The position numbers and the translations under genes were made by a program. From NCBI GenBank assembly GCA_030388725.1, contig CP128857.1, forward strand, positions 310,001 to 374,000: DNA of 64,000 bases, in the 5' to 3' direction. Numbering within the stretch: position 1 is the stretch's first letter; each line of letters begins with the position of its first letter. The DNA is from Prodigiosinella aquatilis (GTDB lineage Bacteria; Pseudomonadota; Gammaproteobacteria; Enterobacterales; Enterobacteriaceae). Positions 38,248 to 48,300 of the stretch are shown here, in pieces. Under the pieces are notes generated by a model. The model was not told where the DNA came from and ran no database searches. It saw only the letters and a program-made list of their open reading frames with translations.

Positions 38248-40197
38248 ATGGGATTTACTGCAAAAATTTCCATGCTGATAACATTGCTAACAACATTGGC
38301 TATTTTTTTAATGTTGTCGAGTGGTGTTTTTAGTTTTATCAATTACAGCCACCAGCGAATGGAGTACCAATTACGTACTCTCGCGGCCAGTATTGACCAG
38401 GCTTTACTCGTGCAATCTCCTGATAACATCCAGTTTTGGCTCCCGGCAGTAATGAAAACTGCTGGGATTGTTGAGCTGGAAATACGCGACGGGCATAAGC
38501 GTATTTATTTTCAGCGATTGCCGGAAACACAGGTTAATGATAGTGGCGGGCCGGCATTTATTTATCGCTATGTTCAACTGCCGTTGTTGCATCATATTGA
38601 TATGTCGGTGAGCGTCACGTATATCGATCCGCTGATTGGTATACCTCGTTATTTGATGCCGATGCTTTCTGTTCTATTGGCTATCGCCATCATAGCGACG
38701 GCGGTATTTTTCTCTATTCGCTGGCTTCGCAGGCAAACGGCAGGTCAGGAACAGTTGGAAACACGGGCCAAACTTATCCTGTACGGTGAGCGTGAAACTG
38801 TCATGCATGGTTCTGTGCATGAATGGCCAGTAAATGCTAGCGGGGCGTTGGATCAACTCCTGGCGGATTTGGTGGAAGCGCGGGAGGAGCGTGGACGGGT
38901 GGATACATTGATTCGCGCTTTTGCGGCGCAGGATGCGGAAACCGGGCTCAATAATCGGCTCTTTTTTGACAGTCAGCTCACCACTCAGCTGGAAGATGCA
39001 GAAGATGTGGGCACGCATGGCGTGGTGATGATGATTCGTCTGCCAGATTTCGAAACTCTGGAGGAGACACATGGCTACGGTGGTGTCATTGAAGAATATC
39101 GCTATACATTGATTAACCTGCTTTCAACATTTGTACTGCGTTATCCTTCGGCCTTGCTAGCGCGCTATTATCACAGCGATTTTGCCGTACTGCTACCACA
39201 TCGGACGTTAAAAGAAGCGGATACGATTGCGGCCCAACTGGTGAAAGCAATTGATATCCTGCCGGTGACGCCGTTGATTGAGAGAGCAGACATTCTGCAT
39301 ATCGGCATCTGTGCCTATCATAGCGGCCAGAGTGCCGAACAGGTCATGGAGAGTGCAGAAGATGCTACCCGTAATGCGGTATTACAAGGAGGGAATGGCT
39401 GGTGTGTGTATGACCGCCAGGTTCCAGATAAAGGCCGGGGGAGCGTCAAGTGGCGCACGCTACTGGAGCACACGTTGTCGCGTGGCGGGCCGCGATTATA
39501 TCAAAAACCGGCTATCACGCGGGAAGGCGAAGTGCATCATCGAGAATTAATCAGCCGTATTTATGATGGTTCGCAAGAGCTGTTGGCGGCGGAATATATG
39601 CCGTTGGTACGACAACTGGGCTTAACCGCCAGTTATGATCGTCAACTGATAACCCGCAGCATTGCACTGACCGTAAGCTGGCCGGAGGCTGTGCTGGCGC
39701 TACCCATCACAGTGGACTCACTTTTACAGCGTCCATTTTTACATTGGCTGCGGGAAACGTTGCTACAATGTCCGAAAAAGCAACGGCAACGTATTTTCTT
39801 TGAACTTGCAGAGGCAGATGTGTGTCAATATATCGGCCGTTTACGTCCGATACTCAGTCTGATTTCCGGATTGGGGTGTCGGTTGGCGGTCACGCAGGCC
39901 GGTTTGACGCTGGTTAGCACGACGTACATTAAATCGCTACAGATTGAAATTATCAAATTGCACCCGGGATTGGTGCGCAGCCTGGAAAAAAGACTGGAGA
40001 ACCAGCTGTTTGTTCAGAGCTTGACCGAGGCTTGTAAAGGTACTCACGTCAAAGTTTTTGCCGTTGGCGTTCGAACCAAATCGGAGTGGCAAACGTTGCT
40101 GGATAAAGGTGTTTGTGGTGGGCAGGGAGATTTTTTTGCTTCATCTGAGCCGGTCGGTAACGCGCTGAAAAAATATTCATCTCGTGCTTATGTTTAA
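38248..40197 (+). CDS. csrD: CsrD, RNase E specificity factor for CsrB/CsrC decay
   Basis: Membrane protein that promotes degradation of the small RNAs CsrB/CsrC and so frees CsrA. 649 residues (646 in E. coli). Two membrane segments at about 9-32 and 136-158, a short periplasmic domain between, then degenerate GGDEF and EAL domains: the GGDEF site reads HSDF (309-312) and the EAL site ELI, so it should neither make nor break cyclic di-GMP. The C-terminal VFAVGVRTKSEW and GQGDFFASSEPV follow the EAL pattern. Upstream of mreB as in E. coli. Confidence 0.95.
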   Translation: MGFTAKISMLITLLTTLAIFLMLSSGVFSFINYSHQRMEYQLRTLAASIDQALLVQSPDNIQFWLPAVMKTAGIVELEIRDGHKRIYFQRLPETQVNDSGGPAFIYRYVQLPLLHHIDMSVSVTYIDPLIGIPRYLMPMLSVLLAIAIIATAVFFSIRWLRRQTAGQEQLETRAKLILYGERETVMHGSVHEWPVNASGALDQLLADLVEAREERGRVDTLIRAFAAQDAETGLNNRLFFDSQLTTQLEDAEDVGTHGVVMMIRLPDFETLEETHGYGGVIEEYRYTLINLLSTFVLRYPSALLARYYHSDFAVLLPHRTLKEADTIAAQLVKAIDILPVTPLIERADILHIGICAYHSGQSAEQVMESAEDATRNAVLQGGNGWCVYDRQVPDKGRGSVKWRTLLEHTLSRGGPRLYQKPAITREGEVHHRELISRIYDGSQELLAAEYMPLVRQLGLTASYDRQLITRSIALTVSWPEAVLALPITVDSLLQRPFLHWLRETLLQCPKKQRQRIFFELAEADVCQYIGRLRPILSLISGLGCRLAVTQAGLTLVSTTYIKSLQIEIIKLHPGLVRSLEKRLENQLFVQSLTEACKGTHVKVFAVGVRTKSEWQTLLDKGVCGGQGDFFASSEPVGNALKKYSSRAYV

Positions 40198-40513
40198 TGT
40201 AAAAGTCCTGTGCGAATTGGCGTAGAATAACGTCTGCTTTGATGTGAGTGGTATCTGCTTTATGTGAGTAGTGAATCACTAAAATGTTAGGTTTTATGTC
40301 TGTTGTTAGCGCAGTTTTTAGGGGAAGTGCGTAATAATGCCTTCCGCCATTTGAAGAAATGCCATACTGTGGGTTTCCCGGATCATGGCAGTTTGTGCAA
40401 TATACACTTTTTCACCGTAGCAGAGCGTGTTCGAGCCTTGTCGCTGCTGCGTGTGGTTGGTAAAGTAGGCGGATTTCATTTCCGCCCCCAGCTTGCAGGA
40501 TTATCCCTTAGTT
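40198..40513. other. non-coding region between csrD and mreB
   Basis: 316 nt that must carry the mreB promoters. I see no convincing -35/-10 pair, terminator or small ORF that can be named with confidence. Confidence 0.5.
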
Positions 40514-41557
40514 ATGTTTAAGAAATTTCGTGGCATGTTTTCTAACGACTTGTCCATCGACTTGGGTACCGCCAATACCCTTATTTATGTAAAAGGACAG
40601 GGCATTGTACTGAATGAGCCTTCTGTAGTGGCTATTCGTCAGGATCGTGCCGGCTCTCCAAAAAGTGTGGCCGCCGTTGGGCATGAGGCTAAACAGATGT
40701 TAGGCCGTACTCCAGGCAATATCGCTGCTATCCGGCCGATGAAAGACGGCGTCATTGCCGACTTTTTTGTGACCGAAAAGATGCTTCAACACTTTATTAA
40801 ACAGGTGCATAGCAACAGCTTTATGCGCCCGAGTCCCCGCGTTCTTGTGTGTGTGCCAGTGGGTGCGACACAGGTGGAGCGTCGTGCTATCCGCGAGTCC
40901 GCTCAAGGCGCTGGCGCCCGTGAGGTTTTTCTGATTGAAGAGCCGATGGCGGCCGCTATTGGTGCGGGTTTACCGGTTTCTGAAGCCACCGGTTCTATGG
41001 TGGTGGATATCGGTGGTGGTACAACAGAAGTCGCCGTTATTTCGCTCAACGGCGTGGTCTACTCCTCGTCAGTCCGTATTGGTGGTGACCGTTTCGATGA
41101 AGCTATCATTAATTATGTCCGTCGTAATTATGGTTCATTGATCGGTGAAGCCACTGCCGAACGTATCAAACATGAAATCGGTTCTGCCTATCCAGGTGAT
41201 GAAGTCCTTGAAATTGAAGTTCGTGGTCGTAACCTGGCCGAAGGTGTACCTCGAGGGTTCACACTGAATTCCAATGAGATTCTGGAAGCCTTGCAGGAAC
41301 CGTTGACAGGGATCGTGAGTGCCGTGATGGTGGCGTTGGAGCAATGCCCGCCGGAACTGGCATCTGACATTTCAGAGCGCGGTATGGTGCTGACCGGTGG
41401 CGGCGCGCTGCTGCGTAATCTGGATCGGTTACTGATGGAAGAAACCGGCATTCCGGTGGTAGTGGCTGAAGATCCTCTGACCTGCGTGGCGCGTGGTGGT
41501 GGTAAAGCGTTGGAAATGATCGACATGCATGGCGGCGATTTGTTTAGCGAAGAATAA
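40514..41557 (+). CDS. mreB: rod-shape-determining actin MreB
   Basis: Bacterial actin that guides lateral cell-wall synthesis. 347 residues from ATG 40514 (MFKKFRGMFSNDLSIDLGTANTL), the E. coli length; an open frame seven codons longer is ignored. Phosphate and nucleotide loops are intact: DLGTANT, VVDIGGGTTEVAV and VLTGGGALLRNL. First gene of mreBCD; a strong hairpin separates it from mreC, which would keep MreB in excess. Confidence 0.99.
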   Translation: MFKKFRGMFSNDLSIDLGTANTLIYVKGQGIVLNEPSVVAIRQDRAGSPKSVAAVGHEAKQMLGRTPGNIAAIRPMKDGVIADFFVTEKMLQHFIKQVHSNSFMRPSPRVLVCVPVGATQVERRAIRESAQGAGAREVFLIEEPMAAAIGAGLPVSEATGSMVVDIGGGTTEVAVISLNGVVYSSSVRIGGDRFDEAIINYVRRNYGSLIGEATAERIKHEIGSAYPGDEVLEIEVRGRNLAEGVPRGFTLNSNEILEALQEPLTGIVSAVMVALEQCPPELASDISERGMVLTGGGALLRNLDRLLMEETGIPVVVAEDPLTCVARGGGKALEMIDMHGGDLFSEE

Positions 41558-41572
41558 TTCGGCCAGAAAAAA

Positions 41573-41629
41573 GAGGGGGGACCGTATGGATGAAGTCTTT
41601 TTTTCATCCCACGTGGTAGCCCCCTTTTT
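41573..41629 (+). terminator. leaky terminator/attenuator between mreB and mreC
   Basis: GGGGG...ACC...GGATGAA, loop, TTCATCC...GGT..CCCCC followed by TTTTTATT: a long imperfect stem with a T run, placed 15 nt after the mreB stop and 23 nt before mreC. It probably ends most mreB transcripts and lets a fraction continue. Confidence 0.75.
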
Positions 41630-41652
41630 ATTGTCGAGGAATATGCAATTTT

Positions 41653-42648
41653 ATGAAGCCGATTTTTAGCCGGGGCCCTTCCCTGCAACTGCGACTTTTT
41701 CTTGCTGTCGTTACTGCCATTGCGATCATTATTGCTGACAGTCAGTTGGGGATGTTTGTAAAAATCAGAACGTACATGGATACGGCCATTAGTCCTTTCT
41801 ATTTTCTGGCGAATGGGCCACGTGAAGTGCTGGACAACGTGTCTGCAACCTTAACTACCCGGAAACAGTACCAACTGGAAAACACTGCGTTACGTCAGGA
41901 ATTATTGCTGAAAAACAGCGATCTGCTTTTATTGGGTCAACTCAAGCAGGAGAACGCCCGTCTGCGTGAACTGCTGGGGTCGCCGTTGCGTCAGGATGAG
42001 CAGAAAATGGTGACGCAGGTTATTTCTTCCGGTACAGACCCATACAGCGATCAGGTGGTTATCGATAAAGGCGCGGTTAATGGGGTTTATGAAGGTCAAC
42101 CGGTAATCAGTGATAAAGGTGTCGTGGGACAGGTCGTTGCGGTTGGTCAGTTAACCAGTCGTGTGCTGTTAATCTGTGATGCTTCCCATGCTTTGCCGAT
42201 TCAGGTGTTGCGTAATGACATCCGGGTGATTGCGGCGGGTAATGGCTGCACCGATGATTTACAACTGGAACATCTGCCCAATAATACTGATATTCGTGTT
42301 GGTGATGTGCTGGTAACGTCTGGGTTGGGGGGGCGTTTCCCCGAAGGTTACCCAGTCGCGGTGGTCTCTTCGGTCAAGGTGGATACGCAGCGCGCTTATA
42401 CCATTATTCAGGCGCACCCTACTGCAGAATTACAGCGTTTACGCTATCTGTTGTTGTTGTGGGGCGGCAGGAATAGTACCAAGACCGTGATGACTCCACA
42501 GGAAGTGCACCGTATTGCGAACGAACGTCTAATGCAGATGATGCCACATGTTTTGTCCCCACCCAGTGAGATGGGGCCACCTGCGCCACCCACGCCACCC
42601 ACTAACAATACCCCAGCGAAAGGGAATTCATCGGGAGAACATCCATGA
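41653..42648 (+). CDS. mreC: rod-shape-determining protein MreC
   Basis: Bitopic inner-membrane protein that links MreB to periplasmic wall enzymes of the elongasome. 331 residues: one membrane segment at about 11-34 (LQLRLFLAVVTAIAIIIADSQ), a coiled coil (about 70-110, QYQLENTALRQELLLKNS) and two beta domains. The C-terminal tail is rich in Pro, Thr and Asn (MGPPAPPTPPTNNTPAK). It overlaps mreD by 4 nt. Confidence 0.97.
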   Translation: MKPIFSRGPSLQLRLFLAVVTAIAIIIADSQLGMFVKIRTYMDTAISPFYFLANGPREVLDNVSATLTTRKQYQLENTALRQELLLKNSDLLLLGQLKQENARLRELLGSPLRQDEQKMVTQVISSGTDPYSDQVVIDKGAVNGVYEGQPVISDKGVVGQVVAVGQLTSRVLLICDASHALPIQVLRNDIRVIAAGNGCTDDLQLEHLPNNTDIRVGDVLVTSGLGGRFPEGYPVAVVSSVKVDTQRAYTIIQAHPTAELQRLRYLLLLWGGRNSTKTVMTPQEVHRIANERLMQMMPHVLSPPSEMGPPAPPTPPTNNTPAKGNSSGEHP

Positions 42649-43133
42649 ATCTCTATCGCCGGCATGGATACTGGATTATCTGGACCTCGTTTCTAGTGGC
42701 GATGGTGTTGCAGATTATGCCTTGGCCGAATGAAATCTATATTTATCGCCCTTCCTGGTTGATGTTGATCCTTATTTACTGGGTCATGGCGTTGCCGCAC
42801 CGGGTAAATGTGGGGACGGGATTTGTTTTGGGGATAATTATGGATCTGATTTTAGGGTCCACGCTGGGCGTTCGGGCGTTGGGGATGAGCATTATTGCTT
42901 ATCTGGTGGCGTTTAAATTCCAACTGTTTCGCAATATGGCTCTGTGGCAGCAAGCGTTAATCGTCATGCTGTTGTCATTTGTGCTAGATCTGTTGGTGTT
43001 CTGGGCCGAATTTCTGGTGATCAATGTCTCTTTTCGTCCAGAAATTTTCTGGAATAGTGTGGTGGACGGTGTGCTCTGGCCGTGGTTGTTCTTGCTGATG
43101 CGGAAAATCCGCCGTCACTTTGCGGTGCAGTGA
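42645..43133 (+). CDS. mreD: rod-shape-determining protein MreD
   Basis: Polytopic inner-membrane partner of MreC, 162 residues, five to six hydrophobic segments, beginning MNLYRRHGYWIIWTSFLVAM as in E. coli. ATGA overlap with mreC indicates coupling. Followed by maf after 9 nt. Confidence 0.97.
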   Translation: MNLYRRHGYWIIWTSFLVAMVLQIMPWPNEIYIYRPSWLMLILIYWVMALPHRVNVGTGFVLGIIMDLILGSTLGVRALGMSIIAYLVAFKFQLFRNMALWQQALIVMLLSFVLDLLVFWAEFLVINVSFRPEIFWNSVVDGVLWPWLFLLMRKIRRHFAVQ

Positions 43134-43142
43134 GGCAACTTA

Positions 43143-43736
43143 ATGGTCGAACTGTATTTGGCTTCGTCGTCACCCCGCCGCCGAGAACTGCTTGGGATGT
43201 TGGATATCCCATTTGCAACACTTTCCATTGATGTTGTTGAGCAGCGGCAGCCCAACGAAACAGCAGAAAGTTATGTTAACCGTCTGGCGCGGGAAAAAGC
43301 CATTGCAGGCGTTGCTGTAGCACCGCTGGATTTGCCGGTGCTGGGTGCCGATACCATTGTGGTGCTGGATGGTCAGATACTGGAAAAACCGCGTGATGAA
43401 GCGCAGGCGTCAGACATGCTGGCGGCACTCTCTGGTCGGCACCATCAGGTGATGACAGCGCTGGCGCTGGCCGACCGGCAAGCAATCGTAAGCCAGTGCG
43501 TTATCGTCGATGTTGTGTTTCGTGAACTATCTGATCAGGATATTGCACACTATGTTGCCAGTGGTGAACCCATGGATAAAGCAGGCGCTTATGGCATCCA
43601 GGGGAAAGGTGGGTGCTTTGTCAGATCGATCGTCGGGAGCTACCACTCCGTGGTAGGATTGCCATTGGTAGAAACTATTGAATTGTTTAATCATTTTTCT
43701 GCATTGCGTAAAGTAAGAGGAACCCATGACCGCTGA
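43143..43736 (+). CDS. maf: Maf-family nucleotide pyrophosphatase YhdE (dTTP/UTP type)
   Basis: House-cleaning enzyme that hydrolyses dTTP, UTP and modified nucleotides to monophosphates. 197 residues (E. coli YhdE 197). Motifs: LYLASSSPRRRELL, ESYVNRLAREKA, VLGADTIVVLDGQILEKP and YGIQGKGG. Lies in the conserved order mreBCD-maf-rng and overlaps rng by 11 nt. Confidence 0.95.
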   Translation: MVELYLASSSPRRRELLGMLDIPFATLSIDVVEQRQPNETAESYVNRLAREKAIAGVAVAPLDLPVLGADTIVVLDGQILEKPRDEAQASDMLAALSGRHHQVMTALALADRQAIVSQCVIVDVVFRELSDQDIAHYVASGEPMDKAGAYGIQGKGGCFVRSIVGSYHSVVGLPLVETIELFNHFSALRKVRGTHDR

Positions 43737-45195
43737 GTTGTTGGTAAACATTACACCTTCAGAAATGCGAGTGGCTTACATTGACGGCGGCATTCTGCAG
43801 GAAATTCATATTGAACGGGAAGCCAAGCGCGATATTGTCGGCAATATTTATAAAGGGCGTGTGAGCCGTGTATTGCCAGGCATGCAGGCTGCTTTTGTGG
43901 ATATTGGTCTGGATAAAGCGGCGTTTCTCCATGCTTCCGATATTATGCCCCACACAGAGTGTGTCGCCGGGGATGAACAGAAAAATTTCCATGTCCGGGA
44001 TATCGCTGAGTTGGTACGTCAGGGACAGGATCTGATGGTGCAGGTGGTCAAGGATCCGCTGGGTACCAAAGGAGCCCGTTTAACGACGGATATTACGCTA
44101 CCTTCACGCTATCTGGTTTTTATGCCGGGAGCCTCCCATGTGGGTGTTTCACAGCGAATTGAAAGTGAAACAGAGCGTGAGCGTCTGAAAAAAACAGTAG
44201 CAGAATATTGTGATGAGCAGGGCGGGTTTATTATTCGCACCGCAGCGGAAGGCGTTGGTGAAGAGGAATTGATGCAGGATGCCGCGTTCCTTAAGCGTTT
44301 GTGGAGCAAGGTGATGGAGCGTAAAAAACGCAACCAGACCAAGTACAGACTCTATGGCGAACTGGCTCTGGCACAGCGTATTCTGCGTGATTTTGCCGGT
44401 GCTGCGCTGGATCGTATTCGCGTCGATTCCCGGTTGACCTATGATTCTCTACTGGTGTTCACCGCAGAGTATATTCCGGAAATGACCAGCAAGCTGGAGC
44501 ATTACGTCGGTAAACAACCTATCTTTGACCTCTATGATGTGGAGAACGAAATTCAGCGAGCGCTGGATCGGAAAGTAGAGTTGAAGTCAGGTGGTTATCT
44601 GATTATTGACCAAACGGAAGCAATGACCACTATTGATATTAATACCGGCGCGTTTGTGGGCCATCGCAATCTGGATGAAACCATTTTCAATACCAATATA
44701 GAAGCAACCCAGGCCATTGCCCGCCAGCTACGGTTGCGTAACCTTGGTGGGATTATCATTATTGATTTCATTGACATGAATAATGAGGATCACCGCCGGC
44801 GCGTACTAAATTCATTAGAGCTGGCATTGAGTAAAGATCGGGTGAAAACCAGTATTAGTGGTTTCTCTCAACTAGGATTAGTAGAGATGACGCGCAAACG
44901 TACCCGTGAAAGTATAGAGCATGTATTGTGTAATGAATGTCCCACCTGCCATGGTCGGGGCAGAGTGAAAACGGTGGAAACCGTCTGCTATGAAATCATG
45001 CGTGAAATTGTTCGTGTCCATCATGCCTATGACTCTGACCGCTTCCTGGTGTATGCCTCACCCTTGGTTTGTGATGCACTGAAAAGCGAAGAATCTCATG
45101 CTTTGGCAGAAGTGGAAATTTTCGTGGGCAAACAGGTCAAAGTGCAGATTGAACCCTTGTATAGTCAGGAACAGTTTGATGTTGTCATGATGTGA
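43726..45195 (+). CDS. rng: ribonuclease G
   Basis: Endoribonuclease that matures the 5' end of 16S rRNA and turns over some mRNAs. 489 residues, the E. coli length, and very similar throughout. N-terminal S1 domain (about 35-125, GNIYKGRVSRVLPGMQAAFVDIG), RNase H-like and catalytic DNase I-like regions (TTIDINTGAFVGHRN with the metal-binding aspartate, IIDFIDMNNEDHRRRV), and the zinc-link cysteines at 402, 405 and 408 (CNECPTC). Confidence 0.98.
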   Translation: MTAELLVNITPSEMRVAYIDGGILQEIHIEREAKRDIVGNIYKGRVSRVLPGMQAAFVDIGLDKAAFLHASDIMPHTECVAGDEQKNFHVRDIAELVRQGQDLMVQVVKDPLGTKGARLTTDITLPSRYLVFMPGASHVGVSQRIESETERERLKKTVAEYCDEQGGFIIRTAAEGVGEEELMQDAAFLKRLWSKVMERKKRNQTKYRLYGELALAQRILRDFAGAALDRIRVDSRLTYDSLLVFTAEYIPEMTSKLEHYVGKQPIFDLYDVENEIQRALDRKVELKSGGYLIIDQTEAMTTIDINTGAFVGHRNLDETIFNTNIEATQAIARQLRLRNLGGIIIIDFIDMNNEDHRRRVLNSLELALSKDRVKTSISGFSQLGLVEMTRKRTRESIEHVLCNECPTCHGRGRVKTVETVCYEIMREIVRVHHAYDSDRFLVYASPLVCDALKSEESHALAEVEIFVGKQVKVQIEPLYSQEQFDVVMM

Positions 45196-45327
45196 CACTG
45201 ACTGAATTATCCTGTGGATGTCAGTCCGTGGGAGGAAATGGCTTCTGCGCGGTCATCATCACGACGGCCGGAGCCTGGACTATATGGTTTTCGTGCGTTA
45301 TCCGCGACGAAAAACAAGGAGAGATGC

Positions 45328-48300
45328 GTGAGGCGACTGCCCGGAATATTATTAGCCACGGGTGCTACTTTAATTGTGTTGTGTGCACTGGTCGTCAGCG
45401 GCCTGAGAGTAGTACTGCCACAGTTAGATTATTTCCGACCACAGGTGGTGGCATGGGCGCAGTCTGTCACGGGTATTCCATTGGAAGTAGGGGCGTTGCG
45501 GGGCAGTTGGGAGACCTTCGGGCCGACGCTTGAAATTCAGAATTTCAGTGCCAACGGCCCGGATGCTGACTGGCAGTCAGAGCGCATCACATTGGCACTG
45601 GATGTCTGGCAGTCCTTGTTGCATTTGCGCTGGCAGTTTCGTGATCTCACCTTTTATCACATGCATCTTGATGTGAAAACACCACTGAATACTCAACATC
45701 AGGGCAATCTGTTGGAGCCAGGCAGACTAAGCGATCTTTTCCTTCGTCAGTTCGACCACTTCGATTTGCGCGATAGCCATATCACGTTCCTGACGCCTTC
45801 AGGTACACATGCTGAACTGAGCATTCCTCAATTGACCTGGCTCAATCGTAACAACCGTCACCGCGCAGAGGGGTTAATCAGCCTCTCGAGCTTTAATGGG
45901 CAGCATGGCGTGGTGCAGATGCGTATGGATCTGCGTGACAATCAAGGGTGGTTGGATAACGGTACAGTTTATCTGCAAGCCGACAATATTGATATGAAAC
46001 CTTGGCTTGGTCGCTGGATACGCAGTAATACTGGTCTGGAAAGCGCGGATTTCAGCCTGGCAGCCTGGTTGAATGTGCGGGAAGGGAGTATTTATTCTGG
46101 AGATCTACTTCTGAATAAAGGGACAGCCAGTTGGCGAGAAGGGGAAAATGCTCATCGCCTGAGTATCGATAATATGACGGTACATGCCAGTCGCCGTGAA
46201 AACGGTTGGCAGGTTGAAGTCCCTGTCTTGACGATGTCCACTGATGGGATGCTTTGGCCGAAGGGGAGACTTTCCGCGCTGTGGTTACCGAAGAGCGATG
46301 CTACGCTGGGGCCTGATCATCAGTCGGAACTGCGTATCCGGGCCAGCAATCTTGATCTGGAACGGTTTTCGCCTCTTTTGCCACTGCTCGCAACCGCCAC
46401 ACCAACGCTGGAACAACGTTGGCTGGCATTACAGCCAAAGGGTCGGTTGACCGCGTTGGCGTTGGATATTCCGCTGCTGCAACCGGAAAAAACCCGTTTT
46501 CAGGTGAAATGGCAGGATGTTAGCTGGCAGAACTGGCAATTGATCCCCGGCGTGAATCATTTCTCCGGTTCAGCCAGCGGTAGCGTTGCGCGTGGGCAAG
46601 TGGGGCTATCACTTAAACAAAGTGTACTTCCTTATCCCAATATGTTCCGCGCTCCGCTGGAAATTGATCAGGCTAGTGGCACCATCAACTGGCGCGATGA
46701 TGATCAGGGCTGGGAGCTGTGGGCCCAAGCGCTGGATGTGCGGGCTAAATCACTATGGGCTAACGGCGATTTTCACTATCGTCATCCAGCAAAGGGTAAA
46801 CCTCGTCTGGATATTCTGTCTGGGTTGCGCCTGACCGACGCTGCCGACGCCTGGCGTTATTATCCCGAACCCTTTATGGGGAAATCGCTGGTGGATTATT
46901 TGAGCAGTGCTCTGAAAGCTGGGCGGGTGGATAACGGTACGCTGATTTTTGCTGGTAATCCCCAGGATTTCCCATTTGAACATCATGAAGGACAGTTCCA
47001 GGTCTGGGTTCCGGTAAAAAACGCCATCTTTGAATTTCAACCGGGCTGGCCTGCACTTACCGAGCAGGATATTACGCTGAACTTTCTCAATAATGGCCTA
47101 TGGATGTCCGCGCCGCATGCCTGGTTGGGCAAGGTAGAAGGGAAGAATATAAGCGCTATTATTCCCGATTACGCTAAAGAGCAATTATTGATTAATGGCG
47201 ATCTTCATGGGCCAGGGGAAGAAGTGAGGCATTACTTCAACCAGACGCCGCTGAAGTCCTCATTGGGTTCGGCACTGGACGAACTACAGATTGGCGGTAT
47301 GGTTAATGGTTCTCTACATCTGGATATTCCGTTAGATGTTGGAGATGTTCAGGCTAGTGGTGATGTGGTATTGAATGACAATACGTTATTGATTAAGCCA
47401 TTAGATACCACATTGGAGAATTTGACCGGACGGTTCCACTATAACAACGGTGCTCTTGACAGTAATAATTTGCAGGCCAACTGGCTGGGACAACCTATAT
47501 CAGTGAATTTCACTACTGAGGAGCAGGCAAAGGCTTTTCAGATTAACGTGGGTTTGCAAGGTGACTGGCAGGCTTCCCGTTTATCGGGGATGCCCACGCC
47601 GTTGGTGTCAGCGTTGGCAGGTAGTGCCCATTGGCAAAGTACGGTAGCTGTTAGCCTGCCTTACAAGGGTGAGGCTAGTTATGATGTTGATTTAAATGCG
47701 AATCTTAATGGAGTAAGTAGTCACTTACCACCACCTCTGAATAAGACTGCTGGAACGGCTCTACCGCTTCATGTCACGGCCAAAGGTGATGTCAGCGGGT
47801 TTATGTTCAACGGTAGCCTAGGTAAGGCGCAACGCTTTATCAGTCAATGGCAGTTGCATGACAGTGCGCTGACACTGATGCGGGGAGCCTGGCTGAGTAA
47901 CGCTAAAGTCGTTCCACGGTTACCGAAAGAGGCGTCACTGATGCTGGATGTACCAGCGCTGGATGGTGAGAGTTGGTTGAGATTGTTGCCTGCCATTCAT
48001 GCATCGCTCAGTGGCACCAGTAATAGCAGCAATTTCCATTGGCCGGCATTAGTGATTCTGAAAACCCCGGAATTGAACATCCTTGGTCAGAGGTGGCACG
48101 ATCTGGTACTTACCAAAGAAAACCGAATTAGTAGTGAGGAAGTCGGGATAAAAGGGCAGGAAATTGACGGCAAAATAGATATTCCCAATCGCGGCGCGTG
48201 GCAGAGCGATATTCGTTATCTTTATTATAATCCTCAATGGAAAAGCGACGACGCTACCAACCCGATAGCGCTGGCGGAGAAAAAGTCCCCGTTGAATGAT

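Noticed and set aside
38248..40197. csrD product as an active cyclic di-GMP enzyme
   Set aside because: The GGDEF site reads HSDF and the EAL site ELI; this is the degenerate CsrD pattern, not a cyclase or phosphodiesterase.
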